Below, in pieces: positions 7,560 through 13,535 of a DNA stretch of 13,535 nt (position 1 is the first letter of the stretch; each line of letters opens with the position of its first letter). Both the position numbers and the translations under genes were made by a program. Location of the stretch: NCBI GenBank assembly GCA_902496005.1, contig CABUZI010000044.1, positions 1 to 13,535 on the forward strand, given 5' to 3'. Source of the DNA: an uncultured Collinsella sp. Its GTDB lineage: Bacteria > Actinomycetota > Coriobacteriia > Coriobacteriales > Coriobacteriaceae. The notes beneath the pieces were generated by a model that was not told where the DNA came from, made no database searches, and saw only the letters and a list, made by a program, of their open reading frames with translations.

Positions 7560-8402
7560 ATGAAGACAACGTTCAAAAAGCCCGTACTCGCATTTCTGAC
7601 ATGCGTCCTGGCGCTCGCCTTTGCCCTGACGGGCTGCAGCGGCGGCGGCAAGGACCCCAAGGCCAACTTCGTCGGCAGCTGGCAGTACTCGGGTGGAACC
7701 TTGGATGGCGAAGAGCTCACCGATGAGTACATGGATATGCTCAAGGAGTGGGGCCTCAACTGCGTCCTGATCCTCGACGAGGACGGCACAGGCGTCCTCG
7801 ATATGTTCCTTGAGGTCGCCGACCTGAAATGGGAAGCCAAGGACGCCACCACCGTAACGATCACCGCCGAAGATGAGTCGCACGACCTGAAGCTCAAGGA
7901 CGACAAGCTCGTCCTTGAGGTGGAAGGCGACAAGCTTATCTTCACCAAGTCCGACAAGGATCTGTCCGGCACGGTGAAGAAGGATCGCGAGGCGGCCGAG
8001 AAGGAAGAAGAGGTCGATGAGGCCGTCGAAGACGACGACGTCCAGAGTGTCGAAATCTCCCCCGCCGTCACCGTCGCCGATGACGATCTGTGCACCATCA
8101 CCATCACCGAGAAATTCAAGGACGACTGGGGCGACATCGGCTTTGTCGTCAACATCACCAACAAGAGCGACAAGGACCTGACCTTCTACGCTCCTTCCGG
8201 CAAGACCAACGTCAACGGCACTATGAAGGAACCCTGGTTCTCGGCTAACCTGATGCCCGGCACCAGCGCCACCGAGGAATTCACGTTCTCGAGCGGCGAG
8301 CTTGACAGCCTTGACGACCTGGTCAATACGACCATCGGCATCGACGCCTACCTGACCGATTCCTACGAGGACGTCGCCTCTTACAGCGCAACCATCGCGT
8401 AA
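7560..8402 (+). CDS. Acidic lipoprotein, function unknown (lipocalin-like N-terminal half suspected)
   Basis: Protein of 280 residues with a classic lipoprotein signal: KK near the N-terminus, a hydrophobic run, and lipobox LTGC with the lipidated Cys at residue 26, then SGGG. It should be anchored on the outer face of the cytoplasmic membrane. Residues ~32-135 (starting NFVGSWQYSG) look like a small beta-barrel of the lipocalin-like kind, with repeated short strands. A very acidic linker (EEEVDEAVEDDD, around 7999-8040) joins a C-terminal half resembling Ig-like DUF4352/DUF5067 domains, with VVNITNKSDKDLTFYAP. Start: ATG 7560 with the strong ribosome site AAGGAGG (7548-7554); an in-frame ATG at 7545 would overlap that site. 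It is the last gene of the cluster, before the terminator at 8457. Domain names are from sequence impression only. It could provide an extracytoplasmic arm for the upstream membrane proteins or be independently expressed. Confidence 0.82.
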   Translation: MKTTFKKPVLAFLTCVLALAFALTGCSGGGKDPKANFVGSWQYSGGTLDGEELTDEYMDMLKEWGLNCVLILDEDGTGVLDMFLEVADLKWEAKDATTVTITAEDESHDLKLKDDKLVLEVEGDKLIFTKSDKDLSGTVKKDREAAEKEEEVDEAVEDDDVQSVEISPAVTVADDDLCTITITEKFKDDWGDIGFVVNITNKSDKDLTFYAPSGKTNVNGTMKEPWFSANLMPGTSATEEFTFSSGELDSLDDLVNTTIGIDAYLTDSYEDVASYSATIA

Positions 8403-8420
8403 CGGCAGACACCGATAGCC

Positions 8421-8444
8421 GCGGATTGGCGGACACATCCGCGC
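8421..8444. repeat. Small inverted repeat ahead of the main terminator
   Basis: CGCGGAT (8421-8427) and ATCCGCG (8438-8444) are perfect 7-nt complements with a 10-base loop, 12 bases before the main terminator hairpin. It has no U-tract of its own. It may protect the transcript end or back up termination. Confidence 0.4.
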
Positions 8445-8456
8445 ACTTGCCAGGCG

Positions 8457-8495
8457 GGGCCGCAGGAAATGATCCCGCGGCCCCGTCGTTTTTAT
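8457..8495 (+). terminator. Rho-independent terminator of the zinc-ribbon/SPFH/lipoprotein cluster
   Basis: GGGGCCGCAGGA (8457-8468) pairs with TCCCGCGGCCCC (8474-8485) with one mismatch and a five-base loop, followed by GTCGTTTTTA. It is a strong GC stem with a U-tract, 55 bases after the lipoprotein stop. It lies between convergent genes, so the stem may also slow transcription arriving from the response-regulator side, although the minus-strand side lacks a U-tract. Confidence 0.85.
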
Positions 8496-8513
8496 GCCGA
8501 TGCGTAACGAGCG

Positions 8514-9134
8514 CTAGCGCTCCATGTTGGGAACGATGCTGCCCTCCGTTACTGCGCGCACGGCCAAGCGCATGATGTTGTCGTAGCCGGTCTTGCTCAG
8601 GATCTCCGAGATGCGACGCTTGATGGTGCCCTCACTCATAAACAGCTCGGCCGCGATCTCGCGACGGCTCTTGCCCTCGCAGGCAAGGCGCAAAATCGAT
8701 AGCTCAACATCGTCGAGTGCCGCCGTACCCGAAAAAATACTCTCGGGCGGCTTGGGAAACGTGCAATAGCCCGCCAGCGTGGAGCGCATCACGGCGAATA
8801 GCTCGTCGATACCGACGTTCTTGTACACAAAGCTATCGACGCCCGCCTCGCGGGCCTGATCGACAAAGGTGATCTCGGGCATGCCGGTCATGATAATGAC
8901 GCGGCACTCGGGCAGTTGTTCTTTAATGCGCGCCGCCGCCACGATGCCGTTGGAATCATGCTCGGTGCATACGTCCATCAGTATCATGTCCGGGCGCTCC
9001 TTGAGCGCGACACCCAAGGCCTCGGAAGCATCGGCAATGGCGGAAACAACGGTCATATCGGGCTGGTCGCCAACGGAACGCGCCAGGCTCTCGCGCAGGA
9101 TGGCCTGGTCTTCGACTATAAGGACGCGGATCAT
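8514..9134 (-). CDS. NarL/FixJ-family response regulator
   Basis: Protein of 206 residues. The N-terminal receiver domain has the acidic pair E8-D9, the phosphoacceptor D54 (MILMDV), T83 (IIMTG) and K105 (SFVYKN), so all residues expected for phosphorylation are present. The C-terminal LuxR-type HTH (about residues 140-205) includes LRLACEGKSRREIAAELFMSEGTIKRRISEIL. It should be phosphorylated by the kinase encoded immediately upstream and bind DNA as a dimer. The start ATG 9134 overlaps the kinase stop as ATGA, and AAAGGAGA lies seven bases before it inside the kinase gene, so translation is probably coupled. It is the last gene of the three-gene minus-strand operon. Targets cannot be named from the sequence. 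Confidence 0.95.
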   Translation of the reverse strand: MIRVLIVEDQAILRESLARSVGDQPDMTVVSAIADASEALGVALKERPDMILMDVCTEHDSNGIVAAARIKEQLPECRVIIMTGMPEITFVDQAREAGVDSFVYKNVGIDELFAVMRSTLAGYCTFPKPPESIFSGTAALDDVELSILRLACEGKSRREIAAELFMSEGTIKRRISEILSKTGYDNIMRLAVRAVTEGSIVPNMER

Positions 9135-10624
9135 GAGCTTCTCCTTTGAGCTGTGGCGCTGGCGTTGAGCGGGATGGACACCGCAAGCGTAAAGGGCGGG
9201 GCGTCATGGATTTCCAGGCAGCCGCCCAGATCTTGCGCGACATGCCTCATACCTGGGATACCCGTTCCCTCGCGATACGATACGGGTGCAGGCGCGCCGT
9301 CGTTAGAAACGGTCATCCGCGCAACAGCGCTGTCTTCCGACGTCTCCCGCCACAGGCGCACATGGACCCGATGGGCCTGTGCATGCTTGGTGGCATTGGT
9401 CGAGGCTTCGCGGATAATCTGCAGAAAGGCTGCAGCGACACGCACGTCCTCAGGCAGCGCACCCTCTACATCGATCTGCACACTCACCAGGCCAAAAGCA
9501 TGGACGATGTCACCCAGCTGCTCTGCAGGCTCGCTGGCACCGCCACTGCGCAAATCGGCGGCGATTGAGCGCAGCAACGGGTCAATCTGCTCGAGCGACT
9601 CATCGTCCAGACGCCCCTCCTCCAAATAGCGATGAAGAATGGACAGGCGCTGCCCGATCACATCGTGAACGCGGGCGCGCATACGTAGGTAGGCCGCATT
9701 GTCGGCAACCTTTTTAACTTCTTCGATCTGGGACTGGAGCTCTTGGCCCGCAAGCTCAAGTAGGTGGTTTGCTTGCGCCAAGCGGTCGTAGGCGTGTGCG
9801 TATTCCGTCACGTCCAGTCCGATAATGCGCTCAAAGAGGCGGCCCGAAACCATAACCTCGTCGTGCACAAATAGGCGAATCTCGGCGGGAGAAATCTCGA
9901 TCACCGCGCGAGCATCACCAAAACGATCCAAGTTAATCCGCACACGGTTCCTACTGCTTTCGGGCATTTGCATGCTGAGTTTGCGCAGGTCGTTCCATGT
10001 GCCGCTCATGTCACCTAGATCGGTGGGCATATGAAGTTCCACTAGGTTTTTGCGCATGCAGCGGTTCATGAGCAGCGGACGGCCCCTCGGGTCCAGATAC
10101 AGGATGCCCACGGGAATCACGTTGATGGTCTCGATCGTCGAGAACGCGGTGATATCCTCCTGGCGGTTACGGACGTCCATCAAGAGCGCCGCGATGGAAC
10201 GAAACAGGAAAAACGCTCCCTCTGCGATAAGGACAACGGTCCACGCCGAGCCCATGGCAAAAACCACCGGCGGCGTCACGGCGACAACGAGCAACAGTTC
10301 GGCCAGCATGACGAGGCGACGATAGTGCACCATAAGCACCACGCCGTAGGCAAAGATTGCGGCATTGAGCCACAGCGCTCCGCCCATTGCCCTGGCGCAA
10401 ACGTCAAGCGGCGCCACCAGATACGAGCCAGACGACGCGAATAAGATGAGCGCCGAAATCATCAGGTGAAGCACAAGGCTCGCCTCGTAGGCGCAAATCA
10501 CCTTACGGTTATAGGACGAACGGCGCGATGCGATGAGCGGGACGTGGATCGTCTGCAGACACGCAGCCAGGGCAAAGACAACATCGAGCGCAACGATTTG
10601 GGGAAGGATGAGCGAAATCTGCAT
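9131..10624 (-). CDS. Membrane sensor histidine kinase (HisKA_3 / NarX-DesK class)
   Basis: Protein of 497 residues from ATG 10624. It has about six hydrophobic helices in the first ~170 residues, then a PAS-like cytosolic segment (INVIPVGILYLDPRGRP), a short coiled coil, and the dimerisation/phosphotransfer helix with the likely phospho-His near residue 320 in RARVHDVIGQRLS. A GHKL ATPase domain follows, with N-box REASTNATKHA, NDG, and GTGIPGMRHVAQDLGG. All catalytic boxes expected of the class are present. Start choice: GTG 10630 overlaps the upstream stop as GTGA, but GAGGG is only three bases from it; ATG 10624 sits nine bases from that site and is preferred. The 3' end overlaps the response-regulator start by four bases. 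It should phosphorylate the NarL-type regulator encoded next. No dedicated extracytoplasmic sensor domain is visible, so sensing may be through the helices or through the adjacent 7TM protein. Confidence 0.93.
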   Translation of the reverse strand: MQISLILPQIVALDVVFALAACLQTIHVPLIASRRSSYNRKVICAYEASLVLHLMISALILFASSGSYLVAPLDVCARAMGGALWLNAAIFAYGVVLMVHYRRLVMLAELLLVVAVTPPVVFAMGSAWTVVLIAEGAFFLFRSIAALLMDVRNRQEDITAFSTIETINVIPVGILYLDPRGRPLLMNRCMRKNLVELHMPTDLGDMSGTWNDLRKLSMQMPESSRNRVRINLDRFGDARAVIEISPAEIRLFVHDEVMVSGRLFERIIGLDVTEYAHAYDRLAQANHLLELAGQELQSQIEEVKKVADNAAYLRMRARVHDVIGQRLSILHRYLEEGRLDDESLEQIDPLLRSIAADLRSGGASEPAEQLGDIVHAFGLVSVQIDVEGALPEDVRVAAAFLQIIREASTNATKHAQAHRVHVRLWRETSEDSAVARMTVSNDGAPAPVSYREGTGIPGMRHVAQDLGGCLEIHDAPPFTLAVSIPLNASATAQRRSS

Positions 10625-10626
10625 CG

Positions 10627-12426
10627 TCACTCACCCGCCCTCGGCATCAAGACGATCATGCGCAGCTGGCCGGGCTCGCCCTCAAGGCGGTATGCCACGT
10701 TGCGCCCTTGCAGAGCGCTTTCGAGCTCTTGCGCAGCGGGCGTCTGCGAAAGATCTGCATCATCGTTGGAAAAAAGCGTGGCGCGCAGCTCGACACTGCA
10801 TCGGTCATGGTCGCCCAAGTGATACATAAGCGCCGGATGGTCGGTGGTGTAGGCAAAAAACGCAAAGTCATACACGCAGTCGTACAGGGCGCTTACCGTA
10901 CTGGCGTGCAACGGGAGCCGTATGGCGATAATCGAGGCGCAATCGATATCGATGGTGCGCAGGTCGCTTGCGAGCTCGTTGGCGATGAGCTGAATGCGGT
11001 CGCGATCAAAACCGCTCTCCCCGTGCTGCGCCAACGTGAGCGATCCCTTGCGCTTGCAATAGGCGACAAGCATCTTGGCGCGCTGCAGCATGCGGTAGCG
11101 CTCGTGCGAAGACGCTTCGTCGGTCAACGGCGGCAGCGAGCTCAGCAGGTCGTACATCCCTTTGAGCGCGCGGGCAAGCGCCTGGTCCACGTCTTGGACC
11201 AGCAAGGTCTCGGCCTCTTGATCTGCCAGGTGCGTCTTAAGGTCGTAGTCGGCGGCGAGCAGCTCGTTTTGACGCTGCAGCTCCATGCGACGATGTGCCA
11301 GTTCACGGTTAAGCTCGTTGAGCTCCGACACGTCTTGGGCAAGCAGGGCCGATCCGCCCAGCAGTGGAAAGGCACGGTACATCACATCGGGATCGGACGC
11401 CACGGCAAAGGCATGGGCGCGGCCGTGCTCCTGGGTCCGCAACTCCTCGCGCACGCCTACCGGCACTGGCTTTGACACCGGCGTGGCATAGACCTCCTGC
11501 AGGTCGCGCGTTAGAACTTTGAGGTCAAGCGGCAAGGTGTCGAAGATGCCGGCGATGTCGTGATACGACGGAATGACACCGCAATCGAGACAGATTTCCA
11601 TCGCCACCACGCACAAGACGCAATAGATGAGCGAGAAGTTGAGCCTCCATGCCCAGGGCACGCGCAACGCATAGGAGATGGCAAAGAATGCGCCGCCCAG
11701 CAGTACGAGCGCCGCCGTACCCGAGAAACGCTGGATGCGAAAGGACGAGGACCGACCAACCAGGATAAAAAAGGCCACGAAGTTAAAGGCCGTCCACACT
11801 AAGACGGCGAAATAACCCCAGCCGTACGTGTAGTCGTTGCTCCAGGTGTCGCTTGTACGGTCAAAGCGGAAGACCTGCTGGTGAAAATCGTTGGTGAGCA
11901 CAAATCCGATAAGCAGGATGGCCACAATCCACAGCGCAGCGCAGCAGCGGCGACCCAGGCGGTGTTGCTCCAGGCCCGCAAGGCGCAGACCACACAACTG
12001 GTAGAGCAGCGGAATGAGCGTCATGGGCACGTAGTACAGGTACCACAGCACGGTGGCATAGAACGGCGTGAACGACTTGTACTTGAGAATGACCTCGATC
12101 ATCCACAGGGCGCAGATGGTGGCGATGGCAACAAGACGGCGGCGCAACACATAGTCCAAACAGCGCAGATAGACCGATACGCCCCAGATCGAAAATACAA
12201 TTGCGGCGACAAGCAACGGCAGAGAGCTCGAATGGACGAGCGCATCCACGACCTCTTCGGACGCCTCGCTATAGGCGGGCACGGTGTTAGAAAGTTTGGG
12301 GTCGAAGGCGAACAGCGCCGGCAAGACTGCCAAAAGCATGAGGAACAGCGCGGTGATGGCGCCGGCGATAGCAAAGACGCGGTGACGGTACACCTGATGT
12401 GTTATGCCAACAAGGAATCGCGGCAT
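10627..12426 (-). CDS. 7TM-receptor protein with divergent, kinase-like C-terminus
   Basis: Protein of 599 residues from ATG 12426. The N-terminal ~290 residues show seven or eight hydrophobic helices, resembling the 7TM sensor region that precedes histidine kinase or cyclic-di-GMP domains in other bacteria. Next come a long polar, coiled-coil-prone segment (LNELNRELAHRRMELQRQN) and a region with RYRMLQRAKMLVAYCKRKGSL, which resembles a phosphotransfer-helix segment (usually YIKRRSN) of 7TM kinases. I cannot find a credible N-box, DxGxG or GxGxG in the rest, so ATP binding looks lost or very divergent. The stop overlaps the following kinase's GTG by two bases, so the two are surely co-expressed. 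Start: TM1 begins soon after ATG 12426; ATG 12510, with a -10-like TACACT nine bases before it, would be an almost leaderless alternative. The frame stays open to 12654, but that would cross into the palindrome. Function inferred: accessory sensor. Confidence 0.75.
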   Translation of the reverse strand: MPRFLVGITHQVYRHRVFAIAGAITALFLMLLAVLPALFAFDPKLSNTVPAYSEASEEVVDALVHSSSLPLLVAAIVFSIWGVSVYLRCLDYVLRRRLVAIATICALWMIEVILKYKSFTPFYATVLWYLYYVPMTLIPLLYQLCGLRLAGLEQHRLGRRCCAALWIVAILLIGFVLTNDFHQQVFRFDRTSDTWSNDYTYGWGYFAVLVWTAFNFVAFFILVGRSSSFRIQRFSGTAALVLLGGAFFAISYALRVPWAWRLNFSLIYCVLCVVAMEICLDCGVIPSYHDIAGIFDTLPLDLKVLTRDLQEVYATPVSKPVPVGVREELRTQEHGRAHAFAVASDPDVMYRAFPLLGGSALLAQDVSELNELNRELAHRRMELQRQNELLAADYDLKTHLADQEAETLLVQDVDQALARALKGMYDLLSSLPPLTDEASSHERYRMLQRAKMLVAYCKRKGSLTLAQHGESGFDRDRIQLIANELASDLRTIDIDCASIIAIRLPLHASTVSALYDCVYDFAFFAYTTDHPALMYHLGDHDRCSVELRATLFSNDDADLSQTPAAQELESALQGRNVAYRLEGEPGQLRMIVLMPRAGE

Positions 12427-12679
12427 GGCGAAGAGCCTGCCGCCCCTGGGATCCGCCACGGGTGCGGATCGGGCGGCCGCGTGGCCGATATGTCGCTCGC
12501 GGGTACCCATAGTGCTTTTAGTGTACCGACAGGTGGGCCCAAAAAGCGGGCCACATGTCCCAAAATCCGCAGACGGCAAGGCGCCCGGCAGCCTCTCCCG
12601 TCCGGCACTTCCCGATATCCGCCCGCCCCAAACCACCGCAAAGGGGACAGGCACCTTTGTGGTGGTTTGGGGCGATGCG
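12427..12679. other. Gap between the 7TM receptor gene and the DUF4867 gene
   Basis: No gene is supported here. It holds possible 5' extensions of the receptor gene (ATG 12510), a -10-like TACACT on the minus strand (12525-12520) without a good -35, a segment similar to the one upstream of the zinc-ribbon cluster (12541-12562 versus 3986-4007), and the palindrome at 12624-12674. Confidence 0.5.
12624..12674. repeat. 51-nt palindrome (21-nt arms) just after the DUF4867 gene; possible terminator
   Basis: Arms 12624-12644 and 12654-12674 are reverse complements with one mismatch (G12636 opposite T12662), around loop GGACAGGCA. It begins five bases past the DUF4867 stop, so it can fold at that transcript's 3' end; no U-tract follows on the minus strand. 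The core resembles short palindromes that, from memory, are common in Collinsella genomes. It shares CCACCGCAA with the 2101-2168 palindrome. Confidence 0.75.
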
Positions 12680-13324
12680 CTAGTCCACGGCGATGTCGAG
12701 GTTCTTGCCGATGAGACCTACGTAGCCGCCCTCGGCAGCCTTGGGGCTGTCAGCATGGCAGAGAACCCACTTGTCGGCCTTCCAGTAGCAGTAGCTGTCG
12801 CCAGCCGTGGGCATGTCGGCTGCAGCCTCGGGGCGCGGGCCGTTGGTGCCGGCGGGCAGCGCCACCATCACCTGGAAGCCGCCGTCGTCGACCATGCAGG
12901 GCGTGTAGTGAAGCGTGGTGTTGAAAACCTCAACAAGCGTGCCGGCCGGCACGCGGAACGCCTTGACGCACGCGGTATCGAGCTTGCCGTCCTCGATCTC
13001 CCAGCGATGCGCCACGAGCAGGATAAAGTCGCGGGCGCCCAGGTTGAACTCGCTCGCGCGGTGGTACTCCAGGCAGTTGAGACGCGTGTTGTGGCCGTTG
13101 CACCAGCCCAGCTGGAAGGGACGACCGCCAAACATGAGAAAGCCCAGCTTATCGGCATCCATGACACCCTCGAGCTCGGGCGCGGAGGCCACATACTTGC
13201 TGCCCTCGGGGATGGGCGTGGAGGCAAGTGCCTCGAGCACGGGCGACGTAAGCTCGGACGGAACGTTATCCCAAACGTTGCCATAGGACTTGAACTCGGG
13301 ATCAGAGACAGAGTAGATATGCAT
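12680..13324 (-). CDS. DUF4867 family protein (cupin-like)
   Basis: Protein of 214 residues, about the usual family length, without signal peptide, so cytosolic. The core CNGHNTRLNCLEYHRASEFN (residues 75-94) followed by FRVPAGTLVEVFNTTLHY (123-140) is the recognisable DUF4867 signature and resembles the two metal-binding motifs of cupins; H78, E86, H88 and H139 are candidate ligands. The family is often found beside sugar-catabolism genes, but no such neighbour is visible here and the reaction is unknown. Start: ATG 13324 with AGGAG five bases before it, giving the standard MHIYSVSDPEF opening; the frame extends to 13414, but that extension covers the promoter and operator candidate. It appears monocistronic, ended by the palindrome at 12624-12674. 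Its promoter lies only about 55 bases from an insertion-sequence end. Confidence 0.88.
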   Translation of the reverse strand: MHIYSVSDPEFKSYGNVWDNVPSELTSPVLEALASTPIPEGSKYVASAPELEGVMDADKLGFLMFGGRPFQLGWCNGHNTRLNCLEYHRASEFNLGARDFILLVAHRWEIEDGKLDTACVKAFRVPAGTLVEVFNTTLHYTPCMVDDGGFQVMVALPAGTNGPRPEAAADMPTAGDSYCYWKADKWVLCHADSPKAAEGGYVGLIGKNLDIAVD

Positions 13325-13358
13325 GTTCGCTCCTGTTCGTTTGTGTGACAGTATGAAC

Positions 13359-13379
13359 ATTCTAGAACAATCTTGTTCT
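13359..13379 (-). promoter_or_regulatory. Operator-like dyad abutting the -10 of the DUF4867 gene
   Basis: AGAACAA-TC-TTGTTCT (13364-13379) is a perfect dyad with 7-nt arms and a two-base spacer. On the minus strand it runs directly into TAGAAT (13364-13359), five of six matches to a -10 element, about 35 bases upstream of the start codon. No strong -35 sits 16-18 bases further up. A site in the spacer of a promoter is the usual place for a repressor. The spacing (GAAC-N6-GTTC) does not fit the actinobacterial LexA box, which has four bases between. Confidence 0.5.
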
Positions 13380-13418
13380 GTTTTGAGCACTCGGCATAAA
13401 AAAGCGCTCCGCAAAGAG
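13380..13418. other. Short spacer between the operator and the insertion-sequence end
   Basis: It contains a run of six A (T on the minus strand) near 13398-13403 beside GCGCTCCGC. This could be a weak terminator for transcription leaving the insertion sequence toward the DUF4867 gene, but the stem is short and I give it little weight. Confidence 0.25.
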
Positions 13419-13535
13419 TGAACTGCGCCCCAAAACTTGGACGGCTTAAATAAGAACTACGCCGCAAGGGACTGTCTCCGGAACTCCTCCGGGGTCAGTC
13501 CCTTCAGTTTAACCTGGCGCCTCCTCGTGTTCCAA
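13419..13535 (-). mobile_element. IS3-family insertion sequence, 3' terminus only (cut by the window edge)
   Basis: The boundary is placed at 13419, where TGAACTGCGCCCCAAAACTT starts. This resembles IS3-family terminal inverted repeats, which begin with TG and often carry TGC.CCCCAAAA. The transposase 3' end follows within 40 bases, as expected for an IS3 right end. The target duplication and other end lie outside the window. Confidence 0.75.
13457..13535 (-). CDS. IS3-family transposase (OrfB-type), C-terminal fragment
   Basis: The minus strand from the window edge encodes WNTRRRQVKLKGLTPEEF followed by RRQSLAA and a TAG stop (13459-13457). The KLKGLTPxEFRxQSL ending is typical of the integrase (DDE) subunit of IS3/IS150-group transposases. 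Only about 25 codons are visible, so the catalytic residues and whether the element is intact cannot be assessed. Confidence 0.85.
   Translation of the reverse strand, partial: WNTRRRQVKLKGLTPEEFRRQSLAA

Noticed and set aside
4171..7569. Series of long minus-strand frames (306, 410 and 357 codons) opposite the zinc-ribbon/SPFH genes
   Set aside because: All are exact shadows of well-supported plus-strand genes with good ribosome sites; their translations are Gly/Val/Ala/Asp-rich without motifs.
7485..8438. 317-codon minus-strand frame opposite the lipoprotein
   Set aside because: The plus strand has a lipobox, a strong ribosome site and a terminator in the right place; the antisense frame would cross both hairpins.
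10708..13348. Plus-strand frames (255, 277 and 314 codons) opposite the 7TM receptor and DUF4867 genes
   Set aside because: They are shadows of the minus-strand genes; one spans the palindrome and two genes, and none has a plausible ribosome site with domain content.
13350..13379. LexA/SOS box upstream of DUF4867
   Set aside because: The dyad has six bases between GAAC and GTTC instead of four, and the gene has no link to DNA repair.
1..13535. CRISPR array, tRNA or rRNA genes
   Set aside because: No regularly spaced repeats and no tRNA-like cloverleaf or rRNA segments were recognised by eye in any intergenic gap.

Overview
The window is GC-rich (roughly 60%) and densely coded. Its gene content points to a gut Coriobacteriia member, most likely Collinsella or a close relative: a polytopic membrane protein with a C-terminal LuxR helix-turn-helix, a DUF4428 / zinc-ribbon / SPFH cluster, a DUF4867 protein and short dispersed palindromes in the intergenic gaps. 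The genus is inferred from family knowledge; no marker gene is present.

Layout. (1) 1-2000 (+): the last three quarters of an MgtA-type Mg2+ P-type ATPase, cut by the window edge. (2) 2001-2182: convergent gap with a GCTGCC-rich tail and a 68-nt palindrome with 30-nt arms. (3) 2183-3727 (-): membrane-anchored LuxR-type regulator. (4) 3728-4104: divergent gap with a candidate promoter for the regulator and short repeats. (5) 4105-8402 (+): four co-directional genes, namely a DUF4428 zinc-ribbon protein, a YdjG-like double zinc-ribbon membrane protein, a YdjI-like SPFH protein with two C-terminal zinc ribbons, and an acidic lipoprotein. They end at a strong terminator (8457-8495). (6) 12426-8514 (-): a three-gene signalling operon of a 7TM receptor with a kinase-like but apparently degenerate C-terminus, a HisKA_3-type sensor kinase and a NarL-type response regulator, joined by 3-4 nt stop/start overlaps. 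(7) 12427-12679: gap with a second palindrome. (8) 13324-12680 (-): DUF4867 cupin-like protein with a dyad operator candidate in its promoter. (9) 13419-13535 (-): terminus of an IS3-family insertion sequence with the last 25 codons of its transposase.

The two most coherent units are the 4105-8402 cluster and the 12426-8514 operon. The first carries six Cys4 zinc-ribbon modules in three consecutive proteins, two of which match the YdjG/YdjI pair that partners PspA in Bacillus subtilis. It is probably a membrane-associated scaffold or envelope-stress system, here with a DUF4428 protein and a lipoprotein and without PspA in view. The second is a two-component system with an extra membrane receptor translated just ahead of the kinase, suggesting a three-part sensor. 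The signal and targets of both are unknown from this sequence.
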